A stretch of DNA of 64,000 nucleotides from positions 1 to 64,000 of the forward strand of contig NZ_JABTTS010000001.1 of the NCBI RefSeq assembly GCF_018638295.1. The letters run 5' to 3'. The notes under the pieces were generated by a model. The model did not search any database. It worked only from the letters and a program-made list of their open reading frames with translations, and was not told the origin of the DNA. Shown one piece after another: positions 41,486 to 50,285 of the stretch. A program made the position numbers and the translations under genes. The stretch is from Streptomyces sp. CHD11 (GTDB lineage Bacteria; Actinomycetota; Actinomycetes; Streptomycetales; Streptomycetaceae). Every line of letters begins with the position of its first letter. Within the stretch, counting starts at the first letter, position 1.

Positions 41486-41785
41486 GCAGTCACACCCAGG
41501 AGTGGATGGACTGGACCCGGCAACCGTGACCACGCGACACTTCGAGAACAGGGCCTCTTGCTTCTCGCTGGACTCGACATCCGCGAACTACCGAGAGGCC
41601 CTTCTTCCATGCATCCACACCCGCAGACTCACCCAGATCAGGCCCATGTTCGAACCCGACCGACCACCCGAGCGGATAGAGAACAGCCAGTTACAGTCCC
41701 CATGCAGGCGATCCAAGGACTGGGCGCCCAGGAGGTACGACGTGGTCCCTGCCGATGTGGGCGCCCAGGATTATCCCTGTCGGTG

Positions 41786-42550
41786 TCAGGCCACGTGCGC
41801 TCCCAGTCCGGTCAGGCCCGGTGCCACGTCCGGTCGCAGCACGAGGTTGTGGTCGTAGTCTCCGCCGTTTTGCGTTCGGTACGCGATCGGCTCGGTCGTC
41901 GGGATCGTGAGCAGGCGCTCGCGCAGTTCCTTGACCGCTGCCTCGCCTTCCTCGGGCGTGAACCTGTCGGCACCCGAGATCAGCACCGGGGGCAGCACCT
42001 GTGCACCTGCGTAGAAGAGGGTGCCGTGCTGCAACGGGAACAGCAGCTCGTCAACGGCTCCGTGGATGCCCCGATCGCCGTAGAACCACGCCGGCCCGCC
42101 CATGGTCACAACCGCCATCGCGCGCTTACCCGCAAGGAACCCGTCTCCGTAACCGATCCACTCGCCGTTCGGGCCACGCAAACCGTAAGCGAAGCCCTGG
42201 TGCCAGACGCGGTCGAACCAGCCCTTGAGGATGGCGGGCATTCCGAACCACCACATCGGGAACTGGATGATGATCGTGTCTGCTCGGTTGATCTTTTCCT
42301 GCTCGGTTCGGATATCGGCGCTCAGTGCACCGCTGTCATACGCCTGCTGCGCGGCGGCAGCGACCTTGAACCGCTCCGCCGCGTGGTGGTCGTAGCCGGC
42401 GGCGTCAACGACGGGGTTCCAGCCCATCGCATACAGGTCCGACACCTCGACCTGGTGGCCTTCGGCGCGGAGCGCGCGCTGCCCCTCCGCGGCCAGGTGG
42501 CCGTTGAGCGAGCGGGATTCGGGGTGGGCATGAATCCAAAGAACATTCAT
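41786..42550 (-). CDS. NAD(P)H-dependent oxidoreductase, flavodoxin-like fold
   Basis: The product is 254 residues from the ATG at 42550 (MNVLWIHAHPESRSLNGHL). IHAHPESRSLN is the FMN-phosphate loop of the KefF/MdaB/NQO family, and IIQFPMWWFGMPAILKGWFD with RVWHQGFAYG is its second hallmark. The length fits quinone reductases. A cytoplasmic two-electron reduction of quinones or nitro/azo compounds using NAD(P)H is expected from the family; the natural substrate is unknown. The gene is divergent from the GlxA-type regulator at 42621 and is the obvious candidate target of that regulator. The intergenic gap is only 70 bp. Confidence 0.88.
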   Translation of the reverse strand: MNVLWIHAHPESRSLNGHLAAEGQRALRAEGHQVEVSDLYAMGWNPVVDAAGYDHHAAERFKVAAAAQQAYDSGALSADIRTEQEKINRADTIIIQFPMWWFGMPAILKGWFDRVWHQGFAYGLRGPNGEWIGYGDGFLAGKRAMAVVTMGGPAWFYGDRGIHGAVDELLFPLQHGTLFYAGAQVLPPVLISGADRFTPEEGEAAVKELRERLLTIPTTEPIAYRTQNGGDYDHNLVLRPDVAPGLTGLGAHVA

Positions 42551-42620
42551 GGCTCGATCATGAACGTGCGGCACCTCCACGACGACTGGCCCGATGGCCA
42601 ACATGTGCGAAGATCGGGCC

Positions 42621-43604
42621 ATGGCTGTGTTTGCTGGTGACGGGCGCCACCGTGTGGCGGTCTTGGTCCGCGAGGGAATGCTGTCCTTCGAGGTCAGCAT
42701 CGTTCACCGCATCTTCGGCCAGGCGCGCTCGGCCGAAAATGCCGCCCTCTATGAGGTCGTGACCTGCGCACTCCATCCCGGGGAAGTACGCACGGACGCC
42801 GACTTCACCGTCACCGTCGCTCACGGCCCCGAGGCGCTACTCGAGGCCGACACCGTCGTCGTCCCAGGAGCCGAAGTCGACTTCGGTCCCCAAAGCGGTC
42901 CGCTCGAACCCGCGCTCACCGCCGCGCTGGCGCGGATTCACCCCGGCACACGGATCGCCTCGATCTGCACAGGATCATTCGTGCTGGCCGGGGCGGGCCT
43001 GCTCGCCGGGCGGCGAGCAACCACGCACTGGCGCTCATCCGCCCGCTTCCGGGAGCAATTCCCGGACGTCGCATTCGACCTCGACGTCCTCTACACCGAC
43101 GACGATGGTGTCCTCACCTCTGCCGGCGCCGCTTCAGGCATTGACCTGTGCCTACACATGATCCGCACCGACTACGGCGCAGCAGTCGCCAACGAAGTGG
43201 CGCGCGGCAGCGTCGTCCCGCCGCACCGCGAGGGCGGGCAGGCACAATACGTGCGGCGACCGATGCCGAGCCCGGACATCTCCTCGACCAGCAAGGCACG
43301 CCGATGGGCACTCGAGAATCTGCACCTGCCCGTCACACTGCGGGAACTGGCGGCCCAGGAAACAACAAGCACGCGAACATTCACCCGACGCTTCCGTGAC
43401 GAAACCGGCATCTCGCCGGGACGGTGGCTCATCCAACAGCGCATCGAACGAGCCTGCACCCTCCTGGAGCGCACCAACCTGCCTATTGACCAGATCGCCG
43501 TCACCGCAGGCTTCGGCACCGCCGGCTCGATGCGATTGCATCTACAAGCAGAACTAGGAGTCTCACCCAGCGCCTACCGCGCCACATTCCGCGGCCGTCA
43601 CTGA
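42621..43604 (+). CDS. GlxA-type transcriptional regulator (DJ-1/PfpI + AraC HTH)
   Basis: The product is 327 residues from the ATG at 42621 (MAVFAGDGRHRVAVLV); an upstream ATG at 42594 is possible. Residues 10-190 form a DJ-1/PfpI-like sensor domain with the nucleophile-elbow sequence IASICTGSFVLAGAGLL. Residues 230-320 carry two AraC-type helix-turn-helices (LRELAAQETTSTRTFTRRFR and IDQIAVTAGFGTAGSMRLHL). It is transcribed divergently from the oxidoreductase gene and probably regulates it together with itself. The inducer is unknown. Confidence 0.9.
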   Translation: MAVFAGDGRHRVAVLVREGMLSFEVSIVHRIFGQARSAENAALYEVVTCALHPGEVRTDADFTVTVAHGPEALLEADTVVVPGAEVDFGPQSGPLEPALTAALARIHPGTRIASICTGSFVLAGAGLLAGRRATTHWRSSARFREQFPDVAFDLDVLYTDDDGVLTSAGAASGIDLCLHMIRTDYGAAVANEVARGSVVPPHREGGQAQYVRRPMPSPDISSTSKARRWALENLHLPVTLRELAAQETTSTRTFTRRFRDETGISPGRWLIQQRIERACTLLERTNLPIDQIAVTAGFGTAGSMRLHLQAELGVSPSAYRATFRGRH

Positions 43605-43924
43605 CTTCTCACAGCACTCCATCGTCGCAGCGAAGACCGAGAGGGCCGTCGGGGCGACCGAGATGAATCATCTGGTAGGACGTGCAGGTAAAGACCTTCA
43701 CCCCACGATCCGGCTGACCCGCTCGTCCGGCAGCGTACACGCCGTAGCCCAAGTACCGCTGTGAGCTTCGTACCGCTCGCTGGCATCGCGGCTGGCCCAT
43801 CCGGCGAGCGCCGACAGGTCTGCCGACGGTGGCCGAGGACGACACCGCCGAGGGCCGCCTGCTGCACCCGCGGTCTCCTCCCCGTCCGCCCCTACACGCA
43901 GTGCCAGCGCTCGGCAACCCAGCC

Positions 43925-44121
43925 CCCTTCTTCCGTGTGCTGTCAATCAGGTCCGCCGGCCGGTTCCTGGCCTCGACCTCCTTGCGGATCAACCGCTCAG
44001 CGATCTTGCGAGCCTCGCCCTGGCCGTACTTCACGCCGGCTTTCTTGCGGACCAGACCTCGGTGGTGCTTGACAGTCCACTCCGCCCGGTACAGCGGCAG
44101 CATGCCCTTTGACAGCTCCAC
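43925..44121 (-). CDS. Short basic protein of unknown function, possibly a remnant
   Basis: From a GTG at 44121 (AGGAG upstream), about 65 residues have normal high-GC third positions: ELSKGMLPLYRAEWTVKHHR, then VRKKAGVKYGQGEARKIAER and LIRKEVEARNRPADLID. Coding bias is lost near 43930, where another frame gives a quick stop after GWVAERWHCV. The frame with the GTG stays open to 43609 without protein-like content. The piece is rich in Lys/Arg and could derive from a DNA-binding or mobile-element protein. I cannot name a family. Confidence 0.3.
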
Positions 44122-44548
44122 CTGCCGCCGGCGAACTCCTATCCAGCGGTGCGCCGGGGTCCGGTTGGGGCTGCGGGGTGGGAGAAGTTCCTGCGAATGA
44201 GCAGGACCGAAGTCGCGTGGCGTGATGTCCCGGCCGAAACGCTGGGCTGCTCAGGGGTAACGGCCTGACCGTCGCCGCCGATCTGACCTGATCGCATCCA
44301 CTTCCGGGTCGCCACCGGAGATGAGGACTGGACAGGTACTGACTGGCTTCAGCACCGGCCGCTGGTCGGGCACGACCGCCCCGAGCACGCAGAAGCCCTC
44401 CGGCGATCGGGAAGGCGCGTTCCGCACCGACATTACCAAAGTGACGGCGGCGGACCCGACCGAGCTGCGCGTCGGTTCGTTCCCCTACCGCTCCACCCCG
44501 AACCGAGCTGGATTTTCTCCCTTGCCCTCATCTGACACCCGGACAGAG
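44122..44548. other. Intergenic region, no gene recognised
   Basis: About 430 bp upstream of the hydrolase promoter. One plus-strand frame (44321-44581) is open for 86 codons, but it runs into the promoter, lacks a ribosome binding site and matches nothing I know. Confidence 0.35.
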
Positions 44549-44577
44549 TTGACACTCGCGGCTATTGTGATTAGCTT
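44549..44577 (+). promoter_or_regulatory. Promoter of the hydrolase-TetR operon
   Basis: TTGACA at 44549-44554 and TAGCTT at 44572-44577 have an exact 17-bp spacer. The -10 hexamer overlaps the first palindromic operator, so repressor binding would block RNA polymerase. The local DNA is strikingly AT-rich for this genome. Confidence 0.65.
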
Positions 44578-44604
44578 TTAGCTAGTTACATTAGCTCGTA
44601 GCTA
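44572..44604. promoter_or_regulatory. Two tandem palindromic operators (TAGCTnnnAGCTA)
   Basis: TAGCTTTTAGCTA (44572-44584) and TAGCTCGTAGCTA (44592-44604) are two perfect 5-bp inverted repeats with 3-bp centres, spaced 20 bp centre to centre (two helical turns). They lie between the -10 and the hydrolase ribosome binding site (CAGGGAG). This is the pattern of a TetR-type operator bound by two dimers, and the TetR gene is the second gene of the operon. Confidence 0.65.
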
Positions 44605-44630
44605 TTGCACTTGACGAGCAGGGAGATGTC

Positions 44631-45467
44631 ATGGCTGAGTTTGTCTCCGTCCCGGGCGGCACCATCGCTTATGAGGCCGCTGGAGAGGGCCCGCTGGTCG
44701 TCCTGGCCCATGGCATAGGGGACAGCCGTGCGGCGTACAGGTTCGTCGTGCCGCGTCTGGTGGCGGCGGGGTATCGAGTGGCGGCGGTCGACCTGCGGGG
44801 CTTTGGCGAGTCGAGCGCGCGGTGGACTTCCTACTCGCGTACCGACATCGCGGGCGATCTGCTCGCGGTGATCCGCCACATCGACAGCGGCCCGGCCGTC
44901 CTGGTCGGCCACTCGATCTCCAGCGGCGCCGCCACCATCGCGGCGGCCCAGGATTCCGGCCTGGTCAGGGGCATCATCGAGCTGGGCCCCTTCACGCGCG
45001 CGCAGTCGATCAAGCTCGGTGACTTCCACTCAAAGAGTTACCGCACGGGTGCCTTCCGGCTGCTCGGCGCCGTCCTGTTCGGCAGCGTGGGCCTGTGGTC
45101 CCGCTATCTCGACCACGCCTACCCTGGTCGCAAGCCGGCCGACTGGGCCGACCGGCTGGCCGGCATCCAGGCGATGCTGGGCGAGCCAGGCCGGATGCGG
45201 GCGTTGAAGAAGATGGGGCAGTCGGCGCCGACCGACGCCGGCGCCCAGTTGGGCAACGTAGAGTGCCCTGCCCTGATCGTGATGGGTTCGCTGGACCCCG
45301 ACTGGGTCGACCCGCGCGCCGAGGGCGAGGCGATCGTGGCCGCGATGCCGACCGGTGTTGGAGAGCTCGCAGTGGTCGAGGGAGCCGGCCACTACCCGCA
45401 CGACCAGTACCCCGAGGAGACGGTGTCCCTGGTGCTGGCCTTCCTGGAAGCACACGCCCGTGCCTAG
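44631..45467 (+). CDS. Alpha/beta-fold hydrolase
   Basis: The product is 278 residues with start MAEFVSVPGGTIAYEAAGEG. It has the oxyanion segment LAHGIGDS, nucleophile elbow VGHSISSGAA (Ser of GHSIS), the acid region SLDPDWVDPRAEGE and catalytic His in GAGHYPHDQYPE. No signal peptide is seen, so it is cytoplasmic. The size fits haloperoxidase/esterase-type hydrolases. Its 3' end overlaps the start of the TetR gene by 8 bp, so the two are co-translated. Substrate unknown; the tight link to an autoregulator suggests an induced detoxification or degradation function. Confidence 0.9.
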   Translation: MAEFVSVPGGTIAYEAAGEGPLVVLAHGIGDSRAAYRFVVPRLVAAGYRVAAVDLRGFGESSARWTSYSRTDIAGDLLAVIRHIDSGPAVLVGHSISSGAATIAAAQDSGLVRGIIELGPFTRAQSIKLGDFHSKSYRTGAFRLLGAVLFGSVGLWSRYLDHAYPGRKPADWADRLAGIQAMLGEPGRMRALKKMGQSAPTDAGAQLGNVECPALIVMGSLDPDWVDPRAEGEAIVAAMPTGVGELAVVEGAGHYPHDQYPEETVSLVLAFLEAHARA

Positions 45468-46044
45468 GGCAGGTCTCGATACAAAAGCCGTCGTCGCGGC
45501 GGGAGCGGAGCTCGCCGACGAGGTCGGTCTGGCGGGCCTGACCATGGGTCTGCTGGCCGACAGGCTCGGCGTACGGCCGCCGTCCCTGTACAAGCACGTC
45601 GCCTCCCTGCAGGAACTGCGGCACGGCATCTCCGTCCAGGCCAAGCGCGAATTCGCCCATCAGCTGGCCCGGGAGTCCGTCGGCCGTTCCGGTCCGGACG
45701 CAGTCCGGGCGTTCGCCGACAGCTACCGCCGCTGGGCCCTGAAGCATCCCGGCCGCTACGCCGCCACCGTCCCCGCCCCGGTGGCCGGTGACGAGGAGGA
45801 CCGCCGCGTCAGCGAGGAGACGTTACAGGTCCTGCTCGACGTCCTGGCCGGTTTCGGCCTGCCCGAGGCGCGCGTAGTCGACTCCGCACGGGCCATGCGG
45901 TCAGCACTTCACGGGTTCGTCACCCTTGAGGGCACCAACGGCTTCCAGATGCCCCGCGACGTCACGCGCAGTTTCCACTTCCTCATCGACACCCTGATCG
46001 CCGGCTTCCAAACCGACCCTCCTGACCGCGCCTTTGAAGGATGA
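45460..46044 (+). CDS. TetR-family regulator with WHG-type C-terminal domain
   Basis: The product is 194 residues from the GTG at 45460 inside the hydrolase stop region. The N-terminal HTH reads AAGAELADEVGLAGLTMGLL with LGVRPPSLYKHVASLQEL, and HGFVTLEG in the second half fits the WHG ligand-binding domain. The likely targets are the two palindromes at 44572-44604 upstream of the operon, which would give negative autoregulation. Start choice rests on alignment of the HTH, since the upstream frame is hydrolase antisense-like sequence. Confidence 0.88.
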   Translation: MPRAGLDTKAVVAAGAELADEVGLAGLTMGLLADRLGVRPPSLYKHVASLQELRHGISVQAKREFAHQLARESVGRSGPDAVRAFADSYRRWALKHPGRYAATVPAPVAGDEEDRRVSEETLQVLLDVLAGFGLPEARVVDSARAMRSALHGFVTLEGTNGFQMPRDVTRSFHFLIDTLIAGFQTDPPDRAFEG

Positions 46045-46045
46045 C

Positions 46046-46501
46046 ATGGCCGCCACCGACCCGTCCCCCTCCACCCCGCAGACATCAAGCACCGTCAGGA
46101 CCAAGACGCAACGACCCTCGGGGCACGACTACCTCCGAGGCAGCGTGCGCGTCGCTGGCGAGGTGACCGCTTGGGTGTGCACCCCCTGGGCCCTGTGGTC
46201 GCACTCCATCCCGCTGGCGATCGGCGCCGTCCTGCTGCTGATCGGGCTGCCCGCCGTCTTCAGCACCCCGGGCGACCGGCCCGGCGCAGACGCGCCCGTC
46301 GCGGTGCCGGGCATCGTCACCATCTTGCTGATCGTGCTCCACCTGATGGCGGCAACAGCGTCTGCGTGGGCGCTGTGGGGGACATGGACCGCCGCAACGG
46401 TGACTGCCCTGTGCCTGGTCGTGCCGTTCACCGAGCTACCGCGCTGGCGAGCCCTGCTGAGCGCGACCCACGACCGAGCTGAACGCCCAGCGCGCCGGTG
46501 A
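46046..46501 (+). CDS. Small membrane protein, possibly DUF2568/YrdB-like
   Basis: The product is 151 residues from the ATG at 46046 with GAAGGA six bases upstream, directly behind the TetR gene. The first 35 residues are hydrophilic. Four hydrophobic segments follow (WVCTPWALW, IPLAIGAVLLLIGLPAVF, IVTILLIVLHLMAATASAWAL, WTAATVTALCLVVPF). The pattern of four short helices with a PxxVPG-like loop resembles DUF2568 proteins, but I am not certain. It probably belongs to the same operon as the hydrolase and TetR genes. Confidence 0.65.
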   Translation: MAATDPSPSTPQTSSTVRTKTQRPSGHDYLRGSVRVAGEVTAWVCTPWALWSHSIPLAIGAVLLLIGLPAVFSTPGDRPGADAPVAVPGIVTILLIVLHLMAATASAWALWGTWTAATVTALCLVVPFTELPRWRALLSATHDRAERPARR

Positions 46502-46556
46502 CCGCGCAGACCAGGGTTCTGTTCGGCTTTGACGAGGCGGCTGAGGGCTGCCCCAC

Positions 46557-46815
46557 AACAGCCGCCACTTCAAGCCCCAACGCCTGCATGCCGACAAGGC
46601 CTACGACCGGGCTGGCCTGCGTAAATGGTTACGCGGCAAGCGCATCGGCGTGCGTGTCGCCCGCAAAGGCATCGAGTCCAGCGAACGCCTGGGGCGCCGA
46701 AGGTGGGTCATCGAGCGCACCATGTCCTGGCTGACCGGCTACCTCAGGCTCAACCACCGCTACGAACGAAACCCCCGCAACTACCTGGCCTTTCTCGGCC
46801 TCGCCGCGTCTCGTT
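46557..46815 (+). pseudogene. IS5-family transposase, C-terminal fragment
   Basis: The reading LHADKAYDRAGLRKWLRG, then RKGIESSERLGRRRWVIERT and MSWLTGYLRLNHRYERNPRN, is the last third of an IS5-group transposase including the final Glu (VIERTMSW). The upstream part and the stop region are missing, so only a remnant survives. It follows the small membrane protein gene by about 55 bp. Confidence 0.8.
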
Positions 46816-46880
46816 TGGTGACCCTCGACCATGGGCTCCAGGCCTTCGCTTTCGCGATTCAGCGCCGGCGCTGGCCGTCC

Positions 46881-46917
46881 CTCGCCGCTTCGGCCGGCCC
46901 CCGGCCGAAGCGGCGAG
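46881..46917. terminator. Perfect 17-bp inverted repeat with 3-base loop
   Basis: CTCGCCGCTTCGGCCGG at 46881-46897 is followed by CCC and its exact reverse complement at 46901-46917. The stem is nearly all G/C. There is no U-tract, which is common for Streptomyces terminators. It lies just past the transposase remnant and could also be a leftover of an element end. Confidence 0.5.
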
Positions 46918-47423
46918 CCGCTCGACTCCCCTGTGCGACGTCCAGCACCGCGGTTGCGAAGCCGTACCGGAAGGCGTGCGGCACCACCCAGCCGACCTCC
47001 ACGCGGGCATGACACCTCGAAGTAGGTGTGGATCATTGTCGGGCGCGCCCGGCGCATGCCCAGGCGCAGGGCCGAGCCGTCTCCGATGGCGGTGAGGCCC
47101 GAGGCGATCCCGAGCGGAGTGTCGGTGCGGCCCGTCGGGGTGACGGAGCAGGGGGCTTCTCTTCGTCGCCCACGTCTGCTTCCCCACGTCCACGAGCGTC
47201 GTGGTCAATCGGTCAACTGAGCGCTCAGGTGTGTCATCCGCGTGCCGGTGGGGTCGCAGTTCGCTTACCGATCTGTCGGGGCATCAGGTGTACGCGCGTT
47301 TTGAGGGTGTCTGGATGGGGCCGGCTCTCTACCATTTGGAGCACAGCAGATGAGCAGCAACGTGCTGACCATGACAGGGGTCCGAGACTCGCCGGCGGCC
47401 AGGGTCAGACGAAGGTGGCGGAC
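46918..47423. other. Intergenic region, no gene recognised
   Basis: About 500 bp between the hairpin and the next interrupted gene. One plus-strand frame stays open from 47028, but only the part from 47424 looks like protein. 47330-47350 (CATTTGGAGCACAGCAGATG) may be part of the upstream control region of that gene. Confidence 0.35.
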
Positions 47424-48032
47424 ATGGTCAGCTTCTCCGACGCCTCGGGGCCGGCGCCCTCGGCCGTGTACGTGGAGCGCGAACTGCCGCCGGGAGGGAC
47501 GTCCGCCTACCTGGCCGCCCGGCGTGGCGGGGCCCGTTCCATCGGCTTCTGGGCCGACGATCAGCGCCGGGAGCGGGTGGCCGCCGTGGTGCCCCTGTCG
47601 GCCGGCGGCGGCGTCGCGAGGTTCCAGGTGCTCGGCGCCCACGGCGAGCTCATCGGCACGCTGACGCGCGAGAAGGCGCTTCGCGGAAGGGGCCTGCGCA
47701 CCCGCTGGACCGTGCACCAGCCCGACGGCCCGGAAGCGGTGAAATTCAAGGGGCGGATCATATGGTGGTGGATGTGGTAGCTCCTGCTGCCCCTGATGTC
47801 ACTGGTCCTCGTGATCAGCGTCTTCGACAGCGTGCCCGGCAACGAGGGCGGCTTCGCCCGCGCACCCCGGTGTATCCGGTGGCGTGCGAACGGCCAGGTC
47901 CCGCCGGAGTTCAGGTCCAAGGGCGACAAACTACACGTCCACGCACCCGGTGTGGACTGGCGGCTCGGCGCCGCGCTGATCGCCCTGCTGCGCAGCTTCC
48001 ACGCCGGTGCCTGGGACTCGGTGAAGCAGTGA
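47424..48032 (+). pseudogene. Hypothetical protein split by an in-frame TAG
   Basis: From the ATG at 47424 the frame reads MVSFSDASGPAPSAVYVERE to IIWWWMW and then meets TAG (47778-47780). The same frame continues at once with LLLPLMSLVLVISVFDSVPG and ends at 48032 (SFHAGAWDSVKQ), 202 codons in all. Hydrophobic residues run across the stop, as one membrane segment, and composition is uniform on both sides. A nonsense change, for instance TGG to TAG, is the simplest explanation. The family is not known to me. N-terminal part: basic and beta-rich; C-terminal part: contains LHVHAPGVDWRLGAALIALL. Confidence 0.55.
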
Positions 48033-48059
48033 CATGGGGAACGGCAATCTGGGGCCCCA

Positions 48060-48240
48060 TGTCTGATGAGCGGTCGCCCCAGCGTCCGACGCCAAAGCCC
48101 TTGCCCGTCTGCCCGGCAGGTACAGGCCGCACGGTGGGTACCGGCACTGGTCCGGCCTCCCGCTCGGGCTCGCGATCGCCGTCGCCGGTCTCCAGATGGC
48201 CGCTTTCGTGGCCGGCATCATCGTCCTGGTCCAAGGCGGG
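48060..48240 (+). pseudogene. Fragment of a small membrane protein, frameshifted
   Basis: A start at 48060 reads MSDERSPQRPTPKPLPVCPA. A second frame from about 48133 then reads GYRHWSGLPLGLAIAVAGLQ and MAAFVAGIIVLVQGG, a typical transmembrane helix. One frameshift joins the two. After about 48240 the sequence becomes antisense to a 2'-5' RNA ligase fragment, so the C-terminus is missing. Product unknown. Confidence 0.45.
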
Positions 48241-48500
48241 TGCGGACGACGCCGCTCGCGGCTGCACCGGCAGCGGCAGCGCGGCCGCCACCTCGGCGAG
48301 TTCCCAGCGGATCGGGGCGGTCAGCTCCGGGCAGGCGGCCAAAGTCACATGCGGGCTGTTGGTCGGTGAGCGGTGGCGCGCCTGACTGGACAGTCCCGCG
48401 TCCGCAAGCCGCCAGGCCTCCCGGACCGCCAGCTCCACCGCCTCGTCCAACAGAAGCTCGGCCGTGCGCGCCGCCGCGGCCTGCCGGCGATCTGTGCCTG
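48232..48500 (-). pseudogene. 2'-5' RNA ligase / LigT-like protein, N-terminal fragment
   Basis: The minus strand reads AELLLDEAVELAVREAWRLA, then DAGLSSQARHRSPTNSPHVT and LAACPELT. The PHVTL segment is the first HxT/S motif of the 2H phosphoesterase (LigT) superfamily and the preceding helix is typical of actinobacterial members. The second HxT motif and the C-terminal half are absent. No start codon is clear. It abuts the membrane-protein fragment head to head, another rearrangement scar. Confidence 0.5.
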
Positions 48501-48608
48501 GGCATGTCCCTGCGGGCAGGCCGCGCCGTTCCGTAGGCGCGGCGGATTGCAGCAAGGCGGCGCTCCTCCCCTGTGTGTCCCAAGGGTCGGCGCGTCGACA
48601 GGCGCTGA

Positions 48609-49064
48609 TCAGGAGCGCGGCAGATGAAGTGACGTCACCGTCTGCTCGACCTCCGCGTCGTCAGCGAAGGCGCCGGCCGCCGACGCGCCACCGAGGAGCG
48701 CGGCGACAAGCGCCACGGCAGCGGCGAGGGCCGAACGGGGCTTCCAGTGCCGGGTTTTCCGTGTGGCGAGCGTGGTCTCGGTGGGCCGCCCGCACGCGAT
48801 ACTCATGCGTGCGTCGAGCCACGCCTCCGCCCCGTCCGTCCGCACCCCACAGGCCGCGACGAACGCGGCGACCAACTCCGCGCGGGGCAGCCGGTCCCTG
48901 CCGAGCATGGTCGCCGCCGTGGAGTAGGGCAGGTTGTGACCCGCTTTCGTCGCACGGCGTTCCAGTTGGCGGTAGCTGAGGCCCGACCACGCCTTCAGGC
49001 GGCGGAGCGCCGCCACGAAAGCGGCCGCATCGGTGTCCGGCGGTGTGGGCGGTGCTGTGGTCAT
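48609..49064 (-). CDS. Helix-turn-helix protein with C-terminal membrane helix
   Basis: The product is 151 residues. The N-terminal half resembles XRE-like HTH proteins of Streptomyces (FVAALRRLKAWSGLSYRQLE, STAATMLGRDRLPRAELVAA). A short basic linker follows (TRKTRHWKPR), then one transmembrane helix (SALAAAVALVAALLGGASAAG). The start is at 49064 (MTTAPPTPPDTDAAAF) and a GGGGGA-like site lies upstream. A membrane-tethered DNA-binding protein is implied. The target and signal are unknown. Confidence 0.7.
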   Translation of the reverse strand: MTTAPPTPPDTDAAAFVAALRRLKAWSGLSYRQLERRATKAGHNLPYSTAATMLGRDRLPRAELVAAFVAACGVRTDGAEAWLDARMSIACGRPTETTLATRKTRHWKPRSALAAAVALVAALLGGASAAGAFADDAEVEQTVTSLHLPRS

Positions 49065-49182
49065 GACAGTTCCCCCTGTTGACCTGAACGTACACGGGCT
49101 CGCACAAGCTCGAACACCATAACGGCTTGAGGAGCGCCGAGAGCGGCGGTCAACCTCGTGGCCGTCCCACGTTGGAGGTCAT

Positions 49183-49870
49183 GTGTACACGACTGCGTCT
49201 CATCCTCACCACCGCCGTACGAGCGTCGCCGCCGCTCTCGTTGTGGTGCTGACGCTCGGTGGGTGCACCGGAGGTCCCGGCGCCGGGGCGGAGTCGGCGC
49301 GTTCCCCGGCGCCCCAGGTCCGCAACGGCGAGTCGGTCGCCGACTTCCTGCGCCGTACCCTGCCCGTCGGGCCCAGCGGTACCGTGATCGCCGCCCGTGG
49401 CGACCGGCTCGCGTACTGCGGCGGGTTCGGGACCGCCGACCGTACCGCCGGCGCCCCCGCGAGCTGCCTCACCGTGTACGACGTCGCGTCGATCACGAAG
49501 CAGTTCACCGCGGCCGCGATCGTGAAGCTGGAAGTGATGGGCCGACTCCGGGTGAGCGATCCGATCAGCCGGTTCCTCCGACGTGGACGGCCGGTGCCCG
49601 AGGACAAGCGCGCCATCACGATCGAGCACCTGCTCACACACACGTCGGGTGTGGCCGAGGCGCTCGGCGATGACTACGATCCCCTTTCCCGGGAGGAGTT
49701 GGTGAGCCGGGCCCTGTCGTCCGGCCTACGGTCCGCCCCGGGTGAGGAGTTCCGCTACTCCAACACCGGTTACAGTCTGCTCGCCGTGATCGTGGAGGAG
49801 GCGTCCGGGGAGAGTTACGAACGGTTCCTCGCACGGCACCTGTTCGAGCCGGCCGGAATGAAGCAGACCG
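49183..49870 (+). pseudogene. Serine hydrolase (beta-lactamase/D-Ala carboxypeptidase-like) lipoprotein, C-terminally truncated
   Basis: The frame opens at 49183 with a signal peptide and lipobox (VVVLTLGGC). It has the SxxK motif (SITKQF), the YxN motif (YSNTGY) and HLLTHTSG, typical of class C beta-lactamase-like serine hydrolases. Family homology stops after FEPAGMKQTG near 49870. From there the frame is antisense of a merR-type remnant and runs to a stop at 50073. Only about 228 of an expected 350-400 residues are genuine, and the third motif (HxG) is lost. Probably inactive, although the open frame would still make a 296-residue protein. Confidence 0.75.
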
Positions 49871-49879
49871 GACCAGGTC

Positions 49880-50090
49880 TGCGATCTCACGCAGACCGAA
49901 GCCCAGTCGTCGGTAGGCCAGCACTTCTCGCAGTCGCTCCACGTCGCCCGCGGAGTGGCCCGGTACCCGGCTGCGGTCCGCGCCGACGGACGCATGAGTC
50001 CGATCCCGTCCTAGTGATGCAGCTGCGGACGCTCACGCCGGCCAGGCCGGCCACGCGTCCCACGGTCCAGTGATCCTCCACGGCTCCGAC
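49880..50090 (-). pseudogene. MerR-family regulator remnant
   Basis: On the minus strand DHWTVGRVAGLAGVSVR is the MerR helix-turn-helix start. After a frame change, a TAG replaces the Tyr of the usual LHHYD, GLMRPSARTAAGYR follows, and after another frame change VERLREVLAYRRLGFGLREI continues. Two frameshifts and a stop show an old pseudogene. Its 3' end is cut where it meets the serine hydrolase. Confidence 0.65.
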
Positions 50091-50285
50091 TATGCAGCCT
50101 GACGTCACGCGAGGGTCAAGAGCCACCTCCCTCAGCAGCAAAGGTGAAGCGGAGGTCACGGCCACACGTCGCTTCTCAACACCCGAGCGAGGTCTGGCGA
50201 GCGCCCGGCATGTGCGCGGACGGCTCGCCTAAGGACTGTCCGATGGGTCGTGTGCCGCTCCTGCTGGGAACTCGTTCCGGGGGAC

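Noticed and set aside
43698..43946. Frame with SALAGWASRDASERYEAHSG, thought to be an integrase tail
   Set aside because: It does not carry the catalytic Arg-His-Arg-Tyr context of tyrosine recombinases, and the frame is interrupted; not supported.
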